A DNA stretch of 64,000 bases from Cryptomeria japonica (lineage: Eukaryota > Streptophyta > Pinopsida > Cupressales > Cupressaceae): contig NC_081406.1 in NCBI RefSeq assembly GCF_030272615.1, positions 239,184,422-239,248,421 of the forward strand, given 5' to 3'. This document shows positions 11,401 through 21,317 of the stretch, piece by piece. The position numbers and the translations under genes are program-made. Each line of letters opens with the position of its first letter. Position 1 is the first letter of the stretch. A model generated the notes under the pieces. The model searched no databases. It had not been told where the DNA came from and saw only the letters and a program-made list of their open reading frames with translations.

Positions 11401-12798
11401 TTTTGCAAGGAGATCTAACTCGCGAGTTGTAACAATTACAAGACTGCCGGATGCAAGGCAGTCCTTGGTTGGCAACAGAGCATCCAGTTGCCTTTTATGG
11501 TCCACGTCATCCAACACGATGAGTGCACGAACAGATCTCAGCCGATTTGCGAGAATAGATTTGCCTTCTTCTATGTCGTCGAAGGATAAGTTATCGCCTT
11601 GGGCACCAAGATCCTTAAGAAGCTTTTCTTGCTTCTTGTGCAAAGAATTCCTACTTGCAGCATCTCGCACTGAAAATAAAATACTGGAAAATTGAAAGGA
11701 TGAGGATTTCCTGTTATACAACTCTTTAGCAAGCGTGGTTTTACCTGCTCCACCCATTCCCACTATCCCAACAATTTGAACATTGTTCTCGCTATCTACC
11801 CTTCTTTCATAATCCCGTACAATTTCATCCAGTCCGAAGGTCTTGTCGGCTACCAGAACGGGCACCTTGTCCAATGCCTTGATTACCATATTTACTATAT
11901 TCTTCAACAGCATCCCCTCATCTCTAAATATGTGCAATGGATATTGAACAAACATAAGAACTCAAGGGTAACAATAACCATATTTAGGATATTGAACAAT
12001 AACGATAATTAAAAAGAGAGAAAGATTAGGGTAATGCCTTGTGAGGACATTTGTTACTTACTCATTATCCTTGATCACGCAGCCAGAAAGACCAGAAACA
12101 AACTCGAGTGCCGTCATCCACTCGTCAAGCTTTCGCGGGGAGTATCTGCCCTTCTCCTGATATTGAGAAAACGCAGGAGCATAGATCCCTTTTCCTTCAC
12201 GCACCCAGCGCAGATCAGAAGGATCGACATGCAAGAAGAGAGGAATAATTTTGTTACCCATCTTAAGCATTGAAGACAGCTCTGCCAAACACCAAGGGGA
12301 TTCGGCATAGCATATAGAGAAAATGGCGATATGAAGGGAAGCAGTGCGAATGGCCTCTTCGATTTGTGCTGTAATGACATCACCCACTCTAAGGGAATGG
12401 ACATCAAGAAAGACGGAGAGTCCCAAATTGGTAAGTTTATTGCGGATGTTGGTGGCTAGGGTGTATTTGACGTCAGCTCCGCGATGATTGATGAAAACAT
12501 GGTACGAAGCAGAAGGGAGAGGAGAGGCGGAGGAGGAAACAGCAGACACAGACGACGGCACAACCTCCTCAAAAGTATTTGCAATCTGGGTAGGCGAAGG
12601 GGAAGTAGTGCCCATGGATTTGATTCGACTGCACACGACTAGCGCTCCAAACCCAAAGGCCGAGAAAACAAAAGAGTCCGTAAGCAAACGAGCAAACAAA
12701 TGTCTGAAGAATGTGATCCGCACTGCGCGCGAGGTATTGGAAAGAAAAGCTGAGAAGCCGCGTCTGTAAAAACCGTGTTGAAAGAGTCGTACAACCAT
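8488..12798 (-). CDS. TIR-NBS-LRR (TNL) disease-resistance-type receptor, six exons
   Basis: Intracellular immune receptor of the TNL class: TIR NADase/signalling domain, NB-ARC nucleotide switch, then LRR sensor. Exons in gene order are 12798-12062, 11923-10849, 10693-10532, 10376-9954, 9855-9004 and 8922-8488 (TAA). All introns begin GT and end AG, and phases match throughout. The product is 1227 residues from ATG 12798 or 1166 from ATG 12615, which starts MGTTSPSP and is the more usual TNL start. TIR shows YHVFINHRGADVK and YAESPWCLAEL, including the catalytic glutamate. NB-ARC shows GMGGAGKTT (P-loop), ALIVLDDVD (kinase 2), LVIVTTRE, CNGLPLSLEVLGG and MHDHLRDLGRDL. About eleven LRRs (LPEEFCDLRSLETLHLLEC type) precede a C-terminal post-LRR region. 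Exon 3 duplicates the end of exon 2 and the start of exon 4. Exon 4 carries a 34-residue tandem duplication. No stop or frameshift was seen. Confidence 0.9.
10143..10335 (-). repeat. 102-bp in-frame tandem duplication in exon 4 of the TNL gene
   Basis: Copies lie at 10143-10233 and 10245-10335, period 102 bp. They encode two near-identical 34-residue segments containing HHRHPLKKFTELAA and LNRYFGHPVASSFG, differing at only a few residues. Being a multiple of three, the duplication preserves the frame between the NB-ARC end and the LRRs. Confidence 0.92.
10350..10953 (-). repeat. 317-bp tandem duplication creating an extra TNL exon
   Basis: Copies at about 10350-10636 and 10667-10953 have a period of 317 bp. 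Each holds the start of the exon encoding GEMSIRGID, an intron and the end of the MHD-motif exon encoding GRDLAGGHTP. The duplication yields exon 3 (10532-10693), which is 162 bp and phase 0 at both ends. A smaller repeat of intron sequence (AATATTCAAGCAATGAC...) lies within each copy. Confidence 0.9.
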
Positions 12799-14227
12799 TC
12801 AGTTGTTTCTTATCTTTTAGGGTTCACGCAAGGAGCTTAAACTGTCAGACGTGTCAGGTGCAGATTCATTCCAAGGGGTTTGGAGTACATTCCAGATAGC
12901 TTAGAGTGCAATATACGTAAGAGTATTGAAAATGTATCTAGGGTTGCAGATGGGATCGAATCTAGTTTATTATTGTAGTGGGTCGGAATCCATTTCTAAA
13001 AGACAAGCTGTGCAAGCACGAATTCGTTCTTTAGTGTATCTACCATTAATTTTGATTCCACTCTAATAAAAACATTTTTACAACTCTCAAATAAGATGAT
13101 TCCCAAAATGAAATGTATGTATGCAAATATTTGTAAAGGAAAGTATGACATGTAGAATAATAAACATTTAAGAAACTTTATTCAATTTTATTTTGTTAAT
13201 AACTTTCAAGTATACATAGTCAAATTTTATCTCACTTTTATCATTAATTTCAATTTTATTCTAATTTAAATTTTGTAATTATAAAATTTCCACAATTCAT
13301 AATGATGTTGTTTTATACTTTTAGATTTGACTGTGTACTTTATTATGCTGCATAAAACAACAATAAATAAGAATAAAATTTATGAAAGAAAATTTAAATC
13401 CATAAACATAAAACAACAATTTAAATATTATAAAAATAATTATCAAATAAGAATAATACCTAAAATGAAATGTATGCATGCTAATATTTATGAAGGACAA
13501 CTTTTAATGGAAGAAACATAAACACACATTGATCATTTTATTCAATTTTATTATATTAATAGCTCTCAAATATGAATATAGTTAAATCTACAATAGATGT
13601 TTGAAACTATGGAATGTGCAATGTATAATATAACTTCTATAAATAAACATTTGAGGGTGATTTTTGAAGAAAGTGAATAGAATAGAATTCTCGGAAGAAA
13701 TTTGTATTATACATAGCTAAAAATTAACGTGAGAAGTCATATGAAATCAAATTTGGCTGGTGCATATCATTTTGATTTGAGAGAAGGTGTGTTAGGATTG
13801 GAATGTGGTCACCAATATTAATTAATGGTTTTCATAATTTGAAATCTTGTTTTGGTAGTATTTATAAGTTTGTTTTGAGAGGTGATGTAAGAATTTTTAC
13901 ATTTGGTTGTGTCTTAGTAGGTAAGAATATTACAATTGGGATGTATTTGAATATTTAAAATGCACAAAATAAATAACATGTATTATTATTGATTTATAGG
14001 TGTTGTTTACAATGTTTTTTACTAGTGTTATATTGTAAAATAGTTTTTAATGGTGAGCTTGTGAACTATTTTTTAGTTATTGCATGGTAAATCAAGAGAA
14101 TGAGGTAGTAGGTGGGTATGGTGGAACAAGAAATTACTCAACCAGAGATGAAAAGTGGAAAAATTATATTTGTAATATGATCATTTATATTTGCAAGTTA
14201 GTCATCTATCATCTCCATGAAAGATAA
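12799..14227. other. AT-rich intergenic sequence with a diverged direct repeat
   Basis: No gene seen. The stretches at about 13091-13240 and 13451-13595 share order and wording (AAAATGAAATGTATG, TTATTCAATTTTATT, CTCAAGTAT/CTCAAATAT), as in an old tandem duplication about 360 bp apart. The promoter of the TNL gene should lie at the start of this stretch, but no convincing TATA box was identified. Confidence 0.5.
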
Positions 14228-15288
14228 AATGTAATTTGGTTGTGCACATGTCATATTATTATTTTTGTAAATAAAATTATCTATTCCCATTCACTTAAAT
14301 TTGAAAATATGAAATGTAATTACCTAATCTTTTATTGGACCTATAGTTGATTTAACATATACTTGTATTTATTCATTAGTTACTTCTGAATTTGTTTGTG
14401 TTTGAAATTTTTAGCATCAACATTTTGAATCACGCTCTATTATCCATCATCAAGATAAAAGAGAGTTTAAAGGAGATGCATTATAGTTGCAAACCTCGGA
14501 CTAAATAAAGGGAAGTGGAAGGGAAGAAGTAAACATGAGGAATGAAGATGAAAATAAGAAATTAATTCAAAAGAAAAAATACAAAAGAAACCGAAAGATC
14601 AAAATGAAATAAAACTCGTGTGCCTATTAACTCCTTAGTAAGCTAAGAGGAAAAGACACCGATAGAAAACAAAAAAGAAAAAAGAAAAATTATAAAAGAA
14701 ACCAAGGAGATACCTAATACTATTAAATAAAACAATCGTAAGAAGAAAAAAAAAGAGAGTATAAGAAAATTAAAAGTAAATATAACTCACTGGCCTGGCA
14801 GCTCACGAGCTTCATGCCCTTGTTGGGCTATCGTGCTTGTAGGTCTGGACCTCCATCGAAAAAAATAAATAAAAAAATATTTTAGTCTAGTTCCATTATA
14901 GACTTTTTTTTTTTTTGATAAAAGTGGAATATGCCACTAATTTTTATTAATATATATTTTTTACACAGGATTCAAAGAGCATACCAGAGGAAAGAACCTG
15001 GAAAGAAAACCTCTGGTCACAGCTCATAAAATAAACCTATAACCATACCCTAACAGTTTATACAATGTGCCGCTTAGAAAATGCGGTCACCTATAATATC
15101 AATTTTTACATAAAAGTCGTCTGGCAATTAGCAGACCCATTAGAAAATTCTCTCAAAATAACCTTCTCTGCTACTAAAAGTGGAAGGAGACAGATGAAAC
15201 ATAACCCTGCTCCAAACCCATGAACCAAAATATATCTTCAATCTTGTGCTCAGGAAACCTTCACTTATAATGCAAAAACCAAGAGACT

Positions 15289-15789
15289 TTACAACAAGGA
15301 ATTCAAAAGCCATGAGCTAGAGCCTTCCAATGGAGGAGAAGAAGGAGGCACCGTTTGGATAGGCAAAACTAACACTAGCGAAGACTGAACTATGTGCATA
15401 GATTCTAAGAGAAAGTGAATTCCTACAAAAATATTAACAGCTGCAGCCAAGCAATCAGGTAATACATGGTCTAATAGAGCAACCATAGTAAACAATGAAT
15501 CATTGTATGAGTTAGATATCAAACCATTCCTTAAAATTGAGAGAAGTTCCCCATGCCAACCGGAAGATAGTAACTGAGAACGAGAAATAAAACCAGCATA
15601 CTCAAAATCACCAAATTCAAAATGGTAAATAGATAATGCACTATCTAAATCATCAGAAGAGTAGAAATGGGAGTTGAAATATGCATAAAAAATTGCCCTG
15701 ACCATAGCAGAATCCAGAAGCACATCCATACAGATAGTGAGAAACCGAGATGCAATATCAAAAAGAAAACAACCCGAGTTATCTGCCAA
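15289..15789 (-). CDS. Unrecognised 166-residue ORF in the 3' region of the LINE
   Basis: The ORF has hydrophobic stretches (CLAAAVNIFVGIHFLLESM, VQSSLVLVLPIQ) and a proline/serine-rich end (TVPPSSPPLEGSSSW). No known domain is recognised. It sits about 1.2 kb after the RNase H domain on the same strand and could be a relic of a LINE 3' ORF. Coding status is uncertain. Confidence 0.25.
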   Translation of the reverse strand: MADNSGCFLFDIASRFLTICMDVLLDSAMVRAIFYAYFNSHFYSSDDLDSALSIYHFEFGDFEYAGFISRSQLLSSGWHGELLSILRNGLISNSYNDSLFTMVALLDHVLPDCLAAAVNIFVGIHFLLESMHIVQSSLVLVLPIQTVPPSSPPLEGSSSWLLNSLL

Positions 15790-16799
15790 CCATCACTTTC
15801 CCAAAATCTTGCGAAAAGATAGAGAAAAGTCCAACGAATAAACTTGAAACAGACACCCAAGCTTTTCATCATCCAAAGCATAAGAATCTTGGAAATCATA
15901 ATGTTTGCGAGGCATCAAAATGCGATAGCCCATTGGTTCCATAAAAAAGGATAATGCAAAGCCAAGAGAAAGCACAAGAGTATTAAAGAGCTCAATGTCA
16001 TTATAAGAGATCAACACAACCACGAAAGGATGACACAATAAATATTATCACAAGCAGGCCCAAAAAGATACATGCAACACAATAATGACAAACTGCCACC
16101 TTTATAAAAAATGATGACAATATCCTCATGATGCAAATAGCCATAAATCAAAAAAATGCAAAGCAATAAACCAAGATATCCACATGAGCGAGATCTCCCA
16201 TATATAATGAGAAACCTCAAAAAATTTGCCACCACTTGGAAAGGAAAGTAAAGGATGCAATAAAACTGAAAGCACCATCCAGATAGAGTACAATCACCAT
16301 GAGGTAAACACATAAAAACCATGCAGTCATCAAGGATTAAGCAAATGACATATGACAATAATGATAATTGCAGGGAAGATGTCAAGCGTACATAATATAA
16401 TTACCCCCGCACACCATAAATCCCAACTAATTTGCAATAAAGGTAAACCTGTACCGAGAGTGAGATTTACAAAGAAATGCAATCATAATGAATGTTGCAT
16501 GCCTTAATATAACCATCATACAAGGTACAAGGTCAATCTGATGCAAATGAGTTAGAAAATACAAACACAGAGTGAAAACAAAGAGTATAGCATGAAAATA
16601 AGAGCCCCCCACACACCACAAATACCAACCAAATGCCTAGGAAGCAAAAGCTCGAACCCAACCTAAGATAACACATAGTAATGTAGACATAATGAAGTAA
16701 TGAGGGTCCAAGAGTCTGACACCACCACATTAAACTACATGCCTGAGTATAATCACCAGACGAGGCACAAGGCCGTGCTTCTCCAAATACCTAGTAATA

Positions 16800-17355
16800 G
16801 TTAAATCAGATGAGGGGGTAAAGAACTAGGGGTCACCTCAACCAAGTTTTGGATATCCTCATCCAATGCTTTATTAGCTAGAAAGTCTACCACTGTATTA
16901 GCTTCTCTAAAATAGTGAACCATAGTGAAGGAATTAAACAAATCAAGCTAATCAAGAATCCTGTCCAACCAATACTTTAAATGCTAGGAGTGGGATGAGT
17001 GATTCGTAACCATGTAAAAAACTACCTGAGAATCCCCCTCAATAACAACATCCAACAAATGTAATAAAAGAAGCAAATCAAGACCCGTAGAGAGAGCATG
17101 AAGTTCAGACACATTGTTAGTCCCAAAGGTGATACATTGACATTGAGCTTTTAAGATACCAACCTTATCATCAGAGACCACAATCCCAATGGCAGATTTA
17201 CTCGAGTTGCCATGAGAGGCTCCATCAAAGTTCAATTTAAGTTTTGAAGGCGAAGGTGGCAACCAAACCACTTCCTTTCTGTTTACTAAAGGACGCGGTT
17301 GAGAAATTGCACCACTCAAAGGAAGTGTTTGCAAGGCTACCCAATGTTTGGTCAC
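16800..17355 (-). pseudogene. LINE RNase H-like domain remnant
   Basis: The minus-strand reading contains SKLKLNFDGASHGNSSKSA (catalytic Asp), NNVSELHALSTGLDLLL (Glu) and VIEGDSQVV (Asp). After a stop near 16982 it continues with HYFREANTVVDFLANKALDE. The catalytic acidic residues visible are intact, unlike the RNase H at 6593-7324. In-frame stops and the missing reverse transcriptase make it non-functional. Confidence 0.8.
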
Positions 17356-18393
17356 CCAATTATCCTAAGGTGTGAAAGTATTAAGCAGACTAGAGCCTTT
17401 AAAGATGAATGCCAAGAAAGTCTCAGAAATCAACTTCTCTATGCAAAAGAGCACATCATGCAGAGGGGAAAAATGTTTCTTAAAAAATCCTATTATTTCT
17501 CTCAAGCCAAATTTTCCAAATTAGAACAGAAGGAGCAATTATCCAAAGGCAAGCAAAAAATGTAGATGGAAATAACAGGGGCCAGGTCATGAAGTGAGAT
17601 CTAAGATCCTTACTAAGAGTAGACTTCCAATTTAATTTGTTAAAAAGCCAATTATATACTTGTTTTAATAAAAGAGTGTTTTATTAAATACTCTTTTATT
17701 TTTGTTCCTCTGTTTGTTGCATTAGGCTCCCTTTTCACTATGGTAGTGGCTTTCTATTTTTGTTTTTTCTTCCTCTATTTATTATTTAGTCATATTTGAT
17801 TATTTGTTTATTATGCAATACTTCTATATTATGTTTTCCCTTATTAATTCCTATTGATTTTATTATGTTTTAACCTCTTATATGTCACAGACTTTCAACA
17901 ATTTAATGTTTTATTTATAATGTTAACTCTTATACCATTTGTTGTTTATTTGTAAATTGTGTGTATGATTTCTTATTATCTTTCTTTTATCCATTCTCTT
18001 ATTTTTCCACAAGATTTTAATTTAATAGTCTTAGGTATCTATTTTTTCAATTGGTATCTTTTCTTCTTAACCTATTAAGGAGTTATTTGATCTTTTGATT
18101 TCTTTTGTATTTTGTATTTTTTTTCATCTTTTTTTCTTCTTGCTTACTTCTTCCTTTCACTTCTTTTAATTTAGTCTCTGGTCTACAATTATCATACATC
18201 TTTAAACTCTCTTTCATTATGATGATGGATAACAAAGTGTGATTTGAAACATCAATGTTAAAAATCTCAGGCACAATCAAATCTAAAAATAATTAATGAA
18301 TATTTTCATGGTTATTGAAATGTCATAGCATTAATGTATGTGTGTTTCCATATTATAAATAAAATTTGAAAAAAATGACAATTTTATACTTAT

Positions 18394-18746
18394 TGTTGGA
18401 ATTGTTTCCCGTTGCACCAAAAGCTCGAACTCTTAACACCCAATACAAACACCATATTTAACCTGATCCACGGGAGGCAGTTAAGCCATGTCACGAGTCT
18501 CCAAGGAGGTGTTAACCACCAAGTCAACAATGTCCCCCTCAGCACAAAATGAGCCTTCAGTACCCACTGAAAGGAGACTCAAACCCATGACCCAAGGCTA
18601 TGATACCAGTTGTTGGAATCATTTTCCATTGAACCAAAAGCTCGAACTATCAATGCTAGATACAAACATCAGAATTTATCCGACCCATGGGAGGTGGTTA
18701 AGCCATGTCACGAGTCCCGAAAGAGGTGTTGACCACCAAGTCAACA
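18394..18746 (-). mobile_element. Complete TRIM (terminal-repeat retrotransposon in miniature)
   Basis: Two 136-bp LTRs (18394-18529 and 18611-18746) begin TGTTG and end CAACA when read on the minus strand. They flank an 81-bp internal part with no coding capacity. On the minus strand a primer binding site TGGTATCATAG (one mismatch to the initiator tRNA-Met type) follows the first LTR. A purine tract GAGGGGGACAT precedes the second. Both sides carry the 5-bp target-site duplication CTTAT (18389-18393 and 18747-18751). It depends on enzymes from other elements. Confidence 0.9.
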
Positions 18747-18817
18747 CTTATAACTAATTCTTATATTATCAAATAGTAAGGCCTAGATTGTCAATTCCTT
18801 TCCTATGATACATACTT

Positions 18818-20010
18818 AGAAATGTAATTTGGTTGTGCACATGTCATATCATTATTTTTGTAAACATAAATATATGTTCCCATTAACATAAATTTGAAAA
18901 GCTACAAAGTAATTGTCGAAACTTTGAAAGATTCATAGTTGACTTAACATGTACATGTGTTTATTCATCAACTATTTAAGGATTTCTTTATGTATGATAT
19001 TTTTAACATTAATGTTTTGAATCTCACTTCACGATCCATCATCAAGATGAGATAAAGTTCAAAGGAGATGCATTATAGTTGTAGACTAGGAACTAAATAA
19101 AAGAAAGTAAAAGGGAAGAAGTAAGCATAAGGATTGAGGATGAAAGGAGAAATTAATTAAAAACCTAAAATACAAAAGAAACCATATGATCAAAATGAAA
19201 TAAAACTTTGAGATAAGAATAAAAGACAACGATGAAAAAAATTAAAAAGTAAATAAAAGAAACCAAAGAAATAACTAAGATTGTTAAATAAAACAATTGT
19301 GGGAAAACAAGTTATAGACTTGTATTTCCATTTTAGTGTAGCTCCATTATAAACCTGTTTTATTTAATAGTATTTTATTTTTCTTGCTCTTGTGGATTGA
19401 GTTTCTTTTTAACTTTAGTAGTGGCTTTCTATTTCTATCTTTTATTCTTTATTTAGAAATATATTTGATTATTTGTTTATTATGCAATATTTTATTTTCT
19501 CTTATTAATTTATATCAATTGAGTTTATTAATTCTTATTAATCTTTTATTTATAATATTAATTCTCAGAGCATTTGTTGTTTATTTGAAATTTTTGTGTA
19601 TGCTTTCTTATTATCTTTATTTTATCTATTCTTTTGTATTCTCTTATTTTCTCACAACTTTTAGATTTAACAGTCTTAGGTATCTCATAGTTTTTAATTT
19701 TTTTCTTTTGTGTCTTTTTTCCTTACCTCACTAAGGAGTTAATAGGCACACAAGTTTTATTCCATTTTGATCTTTTGGTTTCTTTTGTATTTTTTGTTTT
19801 TAATTAATTTATTCTTTACATTTTTTGTTCCTTGTGCTTACTTCTTCCCTTTCACTTCCTTTTATTTAGCCCATGTTTTACAATTGTCATAAACCTTTGA
19901 AATATCTTTCATCATGATGATGGATTACAGATTGTGAATTGAAACATTCATGTTAAAAATATGAGACACAATCAAATCGAGAAATAACTAATGAATATTT
20001 GCATGGAGGG
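18818..20010. mobile_element. Foldback element, copy 2 (no LINE)
   Basis: It starts with AAATGTAATTTGGTTGTGC like copy 1 and ends near ATGAATATTTGCATGG. The arms (about 18965-19310 and 19365-20000) are inverse to each other and meet in a short centre around 19330-19360. No coding sequence is seen; the ORF at 19384-19734 is low-complexity T-rich sequence. Confidence 0.7.
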
Positions 20011-20897
20011 TACATGCACCAAGTTGTGGTACCAAAAGGGGATCTTAAGATGTAACCTTTTTTTTTTTTTTTTTTTTTTTTCTGAAATCAACAAAGTCTA
20101 AACTTCAATGAAAAATTGAACTTAATTGTACTCCAAATTTGAAGATGCAACAAGAAAAAGAGTCGGAGTGCTTCGAGTCTACTTTCTAAACTACTAATTT
20201 ATTTTGAACATGGTGGAGATTAAGGGCTTCAAAAAGGGGGGCCACAAAAAGTGGTCTATTTTTATGCAAAAAACATAATATAGCGTCTATTGTGGCCCCC
20301 CTAAAATGTTTTTTTTTTAATTTTTAAAATCGCTTCAGTGAGAAATTAGCTAACAACTTGTAGTTTATGCCATATTTTTCAGCTAATTTTTTAATGAGTA
20401 TATGATTTTTTACTAATTTTTGAAGTGGATACATCCTGAAAAACAAAAATTTGAGCATGCTCCCCCCTAAAATCATTGAAAACTAATAAAAAATCAAAAC
20501 TTTTTTAAAAAAATTGTGTAGAATGGAGTCTAGTTTCTAAAAATATAATTTTTTTCAAAATTTGATGAACATGTAAAAATCTATACCCAAAATAGTGCAT
20601 GTTAGTTTTTGACAAAAAATGGACACACTGACAAAAGAAATTATAGATGAAAGACTTAATGAAATCAAAATTTGAAATATTGTTGGATAGCTAAGAGGGA
20701 GCTCAAGTTTACCATGGTATTTTTTTTAACTTCATTGAAACACGTGCAAACCTAATGGAGAGCATGACCAAAAATATTTCAAAATTTTTAATGTTCTGAT
20801 AAAAACACGTCTTTAGCTTGAAATGGTCGTCCAAACCTTTGGGTTGAATGCCCAAGGCAAATCTAACCCATAGGTTTGGTGTTTCCCAAAGTGGGTC
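20011..20897. other. AT-rich stretch with poly-T and a G/C-tipped hairpin
   Basis: A run of about 28 T starts near 20057. GGGGGGCCACAA (20236-20247) and TTGTGGCCCCCC (20290-20301) form a perfect 12-bp inverted repeat with a 42-base loop. No gene seen. Confidence 0.7.
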
Positions 20898-21031
20898 ATT
20901 TGGCATGCACCAAATATGGCACTCTCCCTATTTGGCATGCGCCAAATGTGATCAATGGGCTTTCCCATTTGGCATGCACCAAATGTGGTCCATATTCCAC
21001 ATTTGGCGTGCGCCAAATAAGGAGAGTGCCA
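20898..21031. repeat. Cluster of four TTTGGC-N6-CCAAA palindromes
   Basis: The 18-bp motif ATTTGGC(A/G)TGC(A/G)CCAAAT occurs at 20898, 20930, 20967 and 21001. GGCACTCTCCCTATTTGGC (about 20918) is the near inverse of GCCAAATAAGGAGAGTGCC (about 21012), so the cluster is nested in a larger inverted repeat. The half-sites resemble TTGGC-N5-GCCAA, but no function is shown. Confidence 0.85.
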
Positions 21032-21059
21032 AATGTGTACATAGAAACCCCCATCTCAC

Positions 21060-21317
21060 CTCTCCCTTCTTTATCTCCCTTCCCTCGTAGTTACATCTCT
21101 TTCTATGAACTAGATCTCATATTCTCTTTCTCCCTTTACCTCTTCTCGGGATCTTCATTCCTATAGATACATACTCTTCTTTGTCCCTCCCCTCTCTAGC
21201 TCTCACAATTCCCTTAATCCCCTATCCCTCGAGCTATCTACCTCTCCATCCTTAAACCCAAATAATTCCCTCTCACCTCTTTCCCTCAATTTCTTCCTCA
21301 CTCCCTGCTCTATCTAG
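21060..21317 (+). repeat. Pyrimidine-rich tract left of the tandem array
   Basis: A C/T-rich stretch (CTCTCCC, CTTTCTCCC, CCCTCTC...) of low complexity. A similar tract lies on the right side of the array at 25840-26040. Confidence 0.75.

Larger units (their letters stand above)
14906..17650 (-). mobile_element. 5'-truncated LINE insertion
   Basis: On the minus strand it ends in a poly-A tail, seen as a T run from about 14904. It is flanked by an imperfect 11-bp duplication, ATTATAGACTT at 14895-14905 and ATTATATACTT at 17651-17661. The matching empty site, ATTATAAAC followed by CTGTTTTATT, is seen in the sister foldback copy at 19345. It carries an RNase H domain (17355 to about 16800) and a long 1.9-kb 3' region. 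The reverse transcriptase is missing. Confidence 0.75.
14228..18310. mobile_element. Foldback (inverted-repeat) element, copy 1, split by a LINE
   Basis: The left part is 14228-14905 and the right part 17651-18310. The right part is largely the inverse of the left: TTCAAAAGAAAAAATACAAAAG against CTTTTGATTTCTTTTGTATT, and ATTCATTAGTTACTTC against ATAATTAATGAAT. The same sequence, with arms nearly joined, occurs at 18818-20010. Arms are diverged (my estimate is 75-85% identity). No transposase gene is present. It could be a MITE-like or foldback transposon, and its exact ends are not certain. Confidence 0.7.

Noticed and set aside
19384..19734. 116-residue hydrophobic ORF
   Set aside because: It is T-rich low-complexity sequence within the foldback arm; Leu/Ile/Phe richness follows from base composition.
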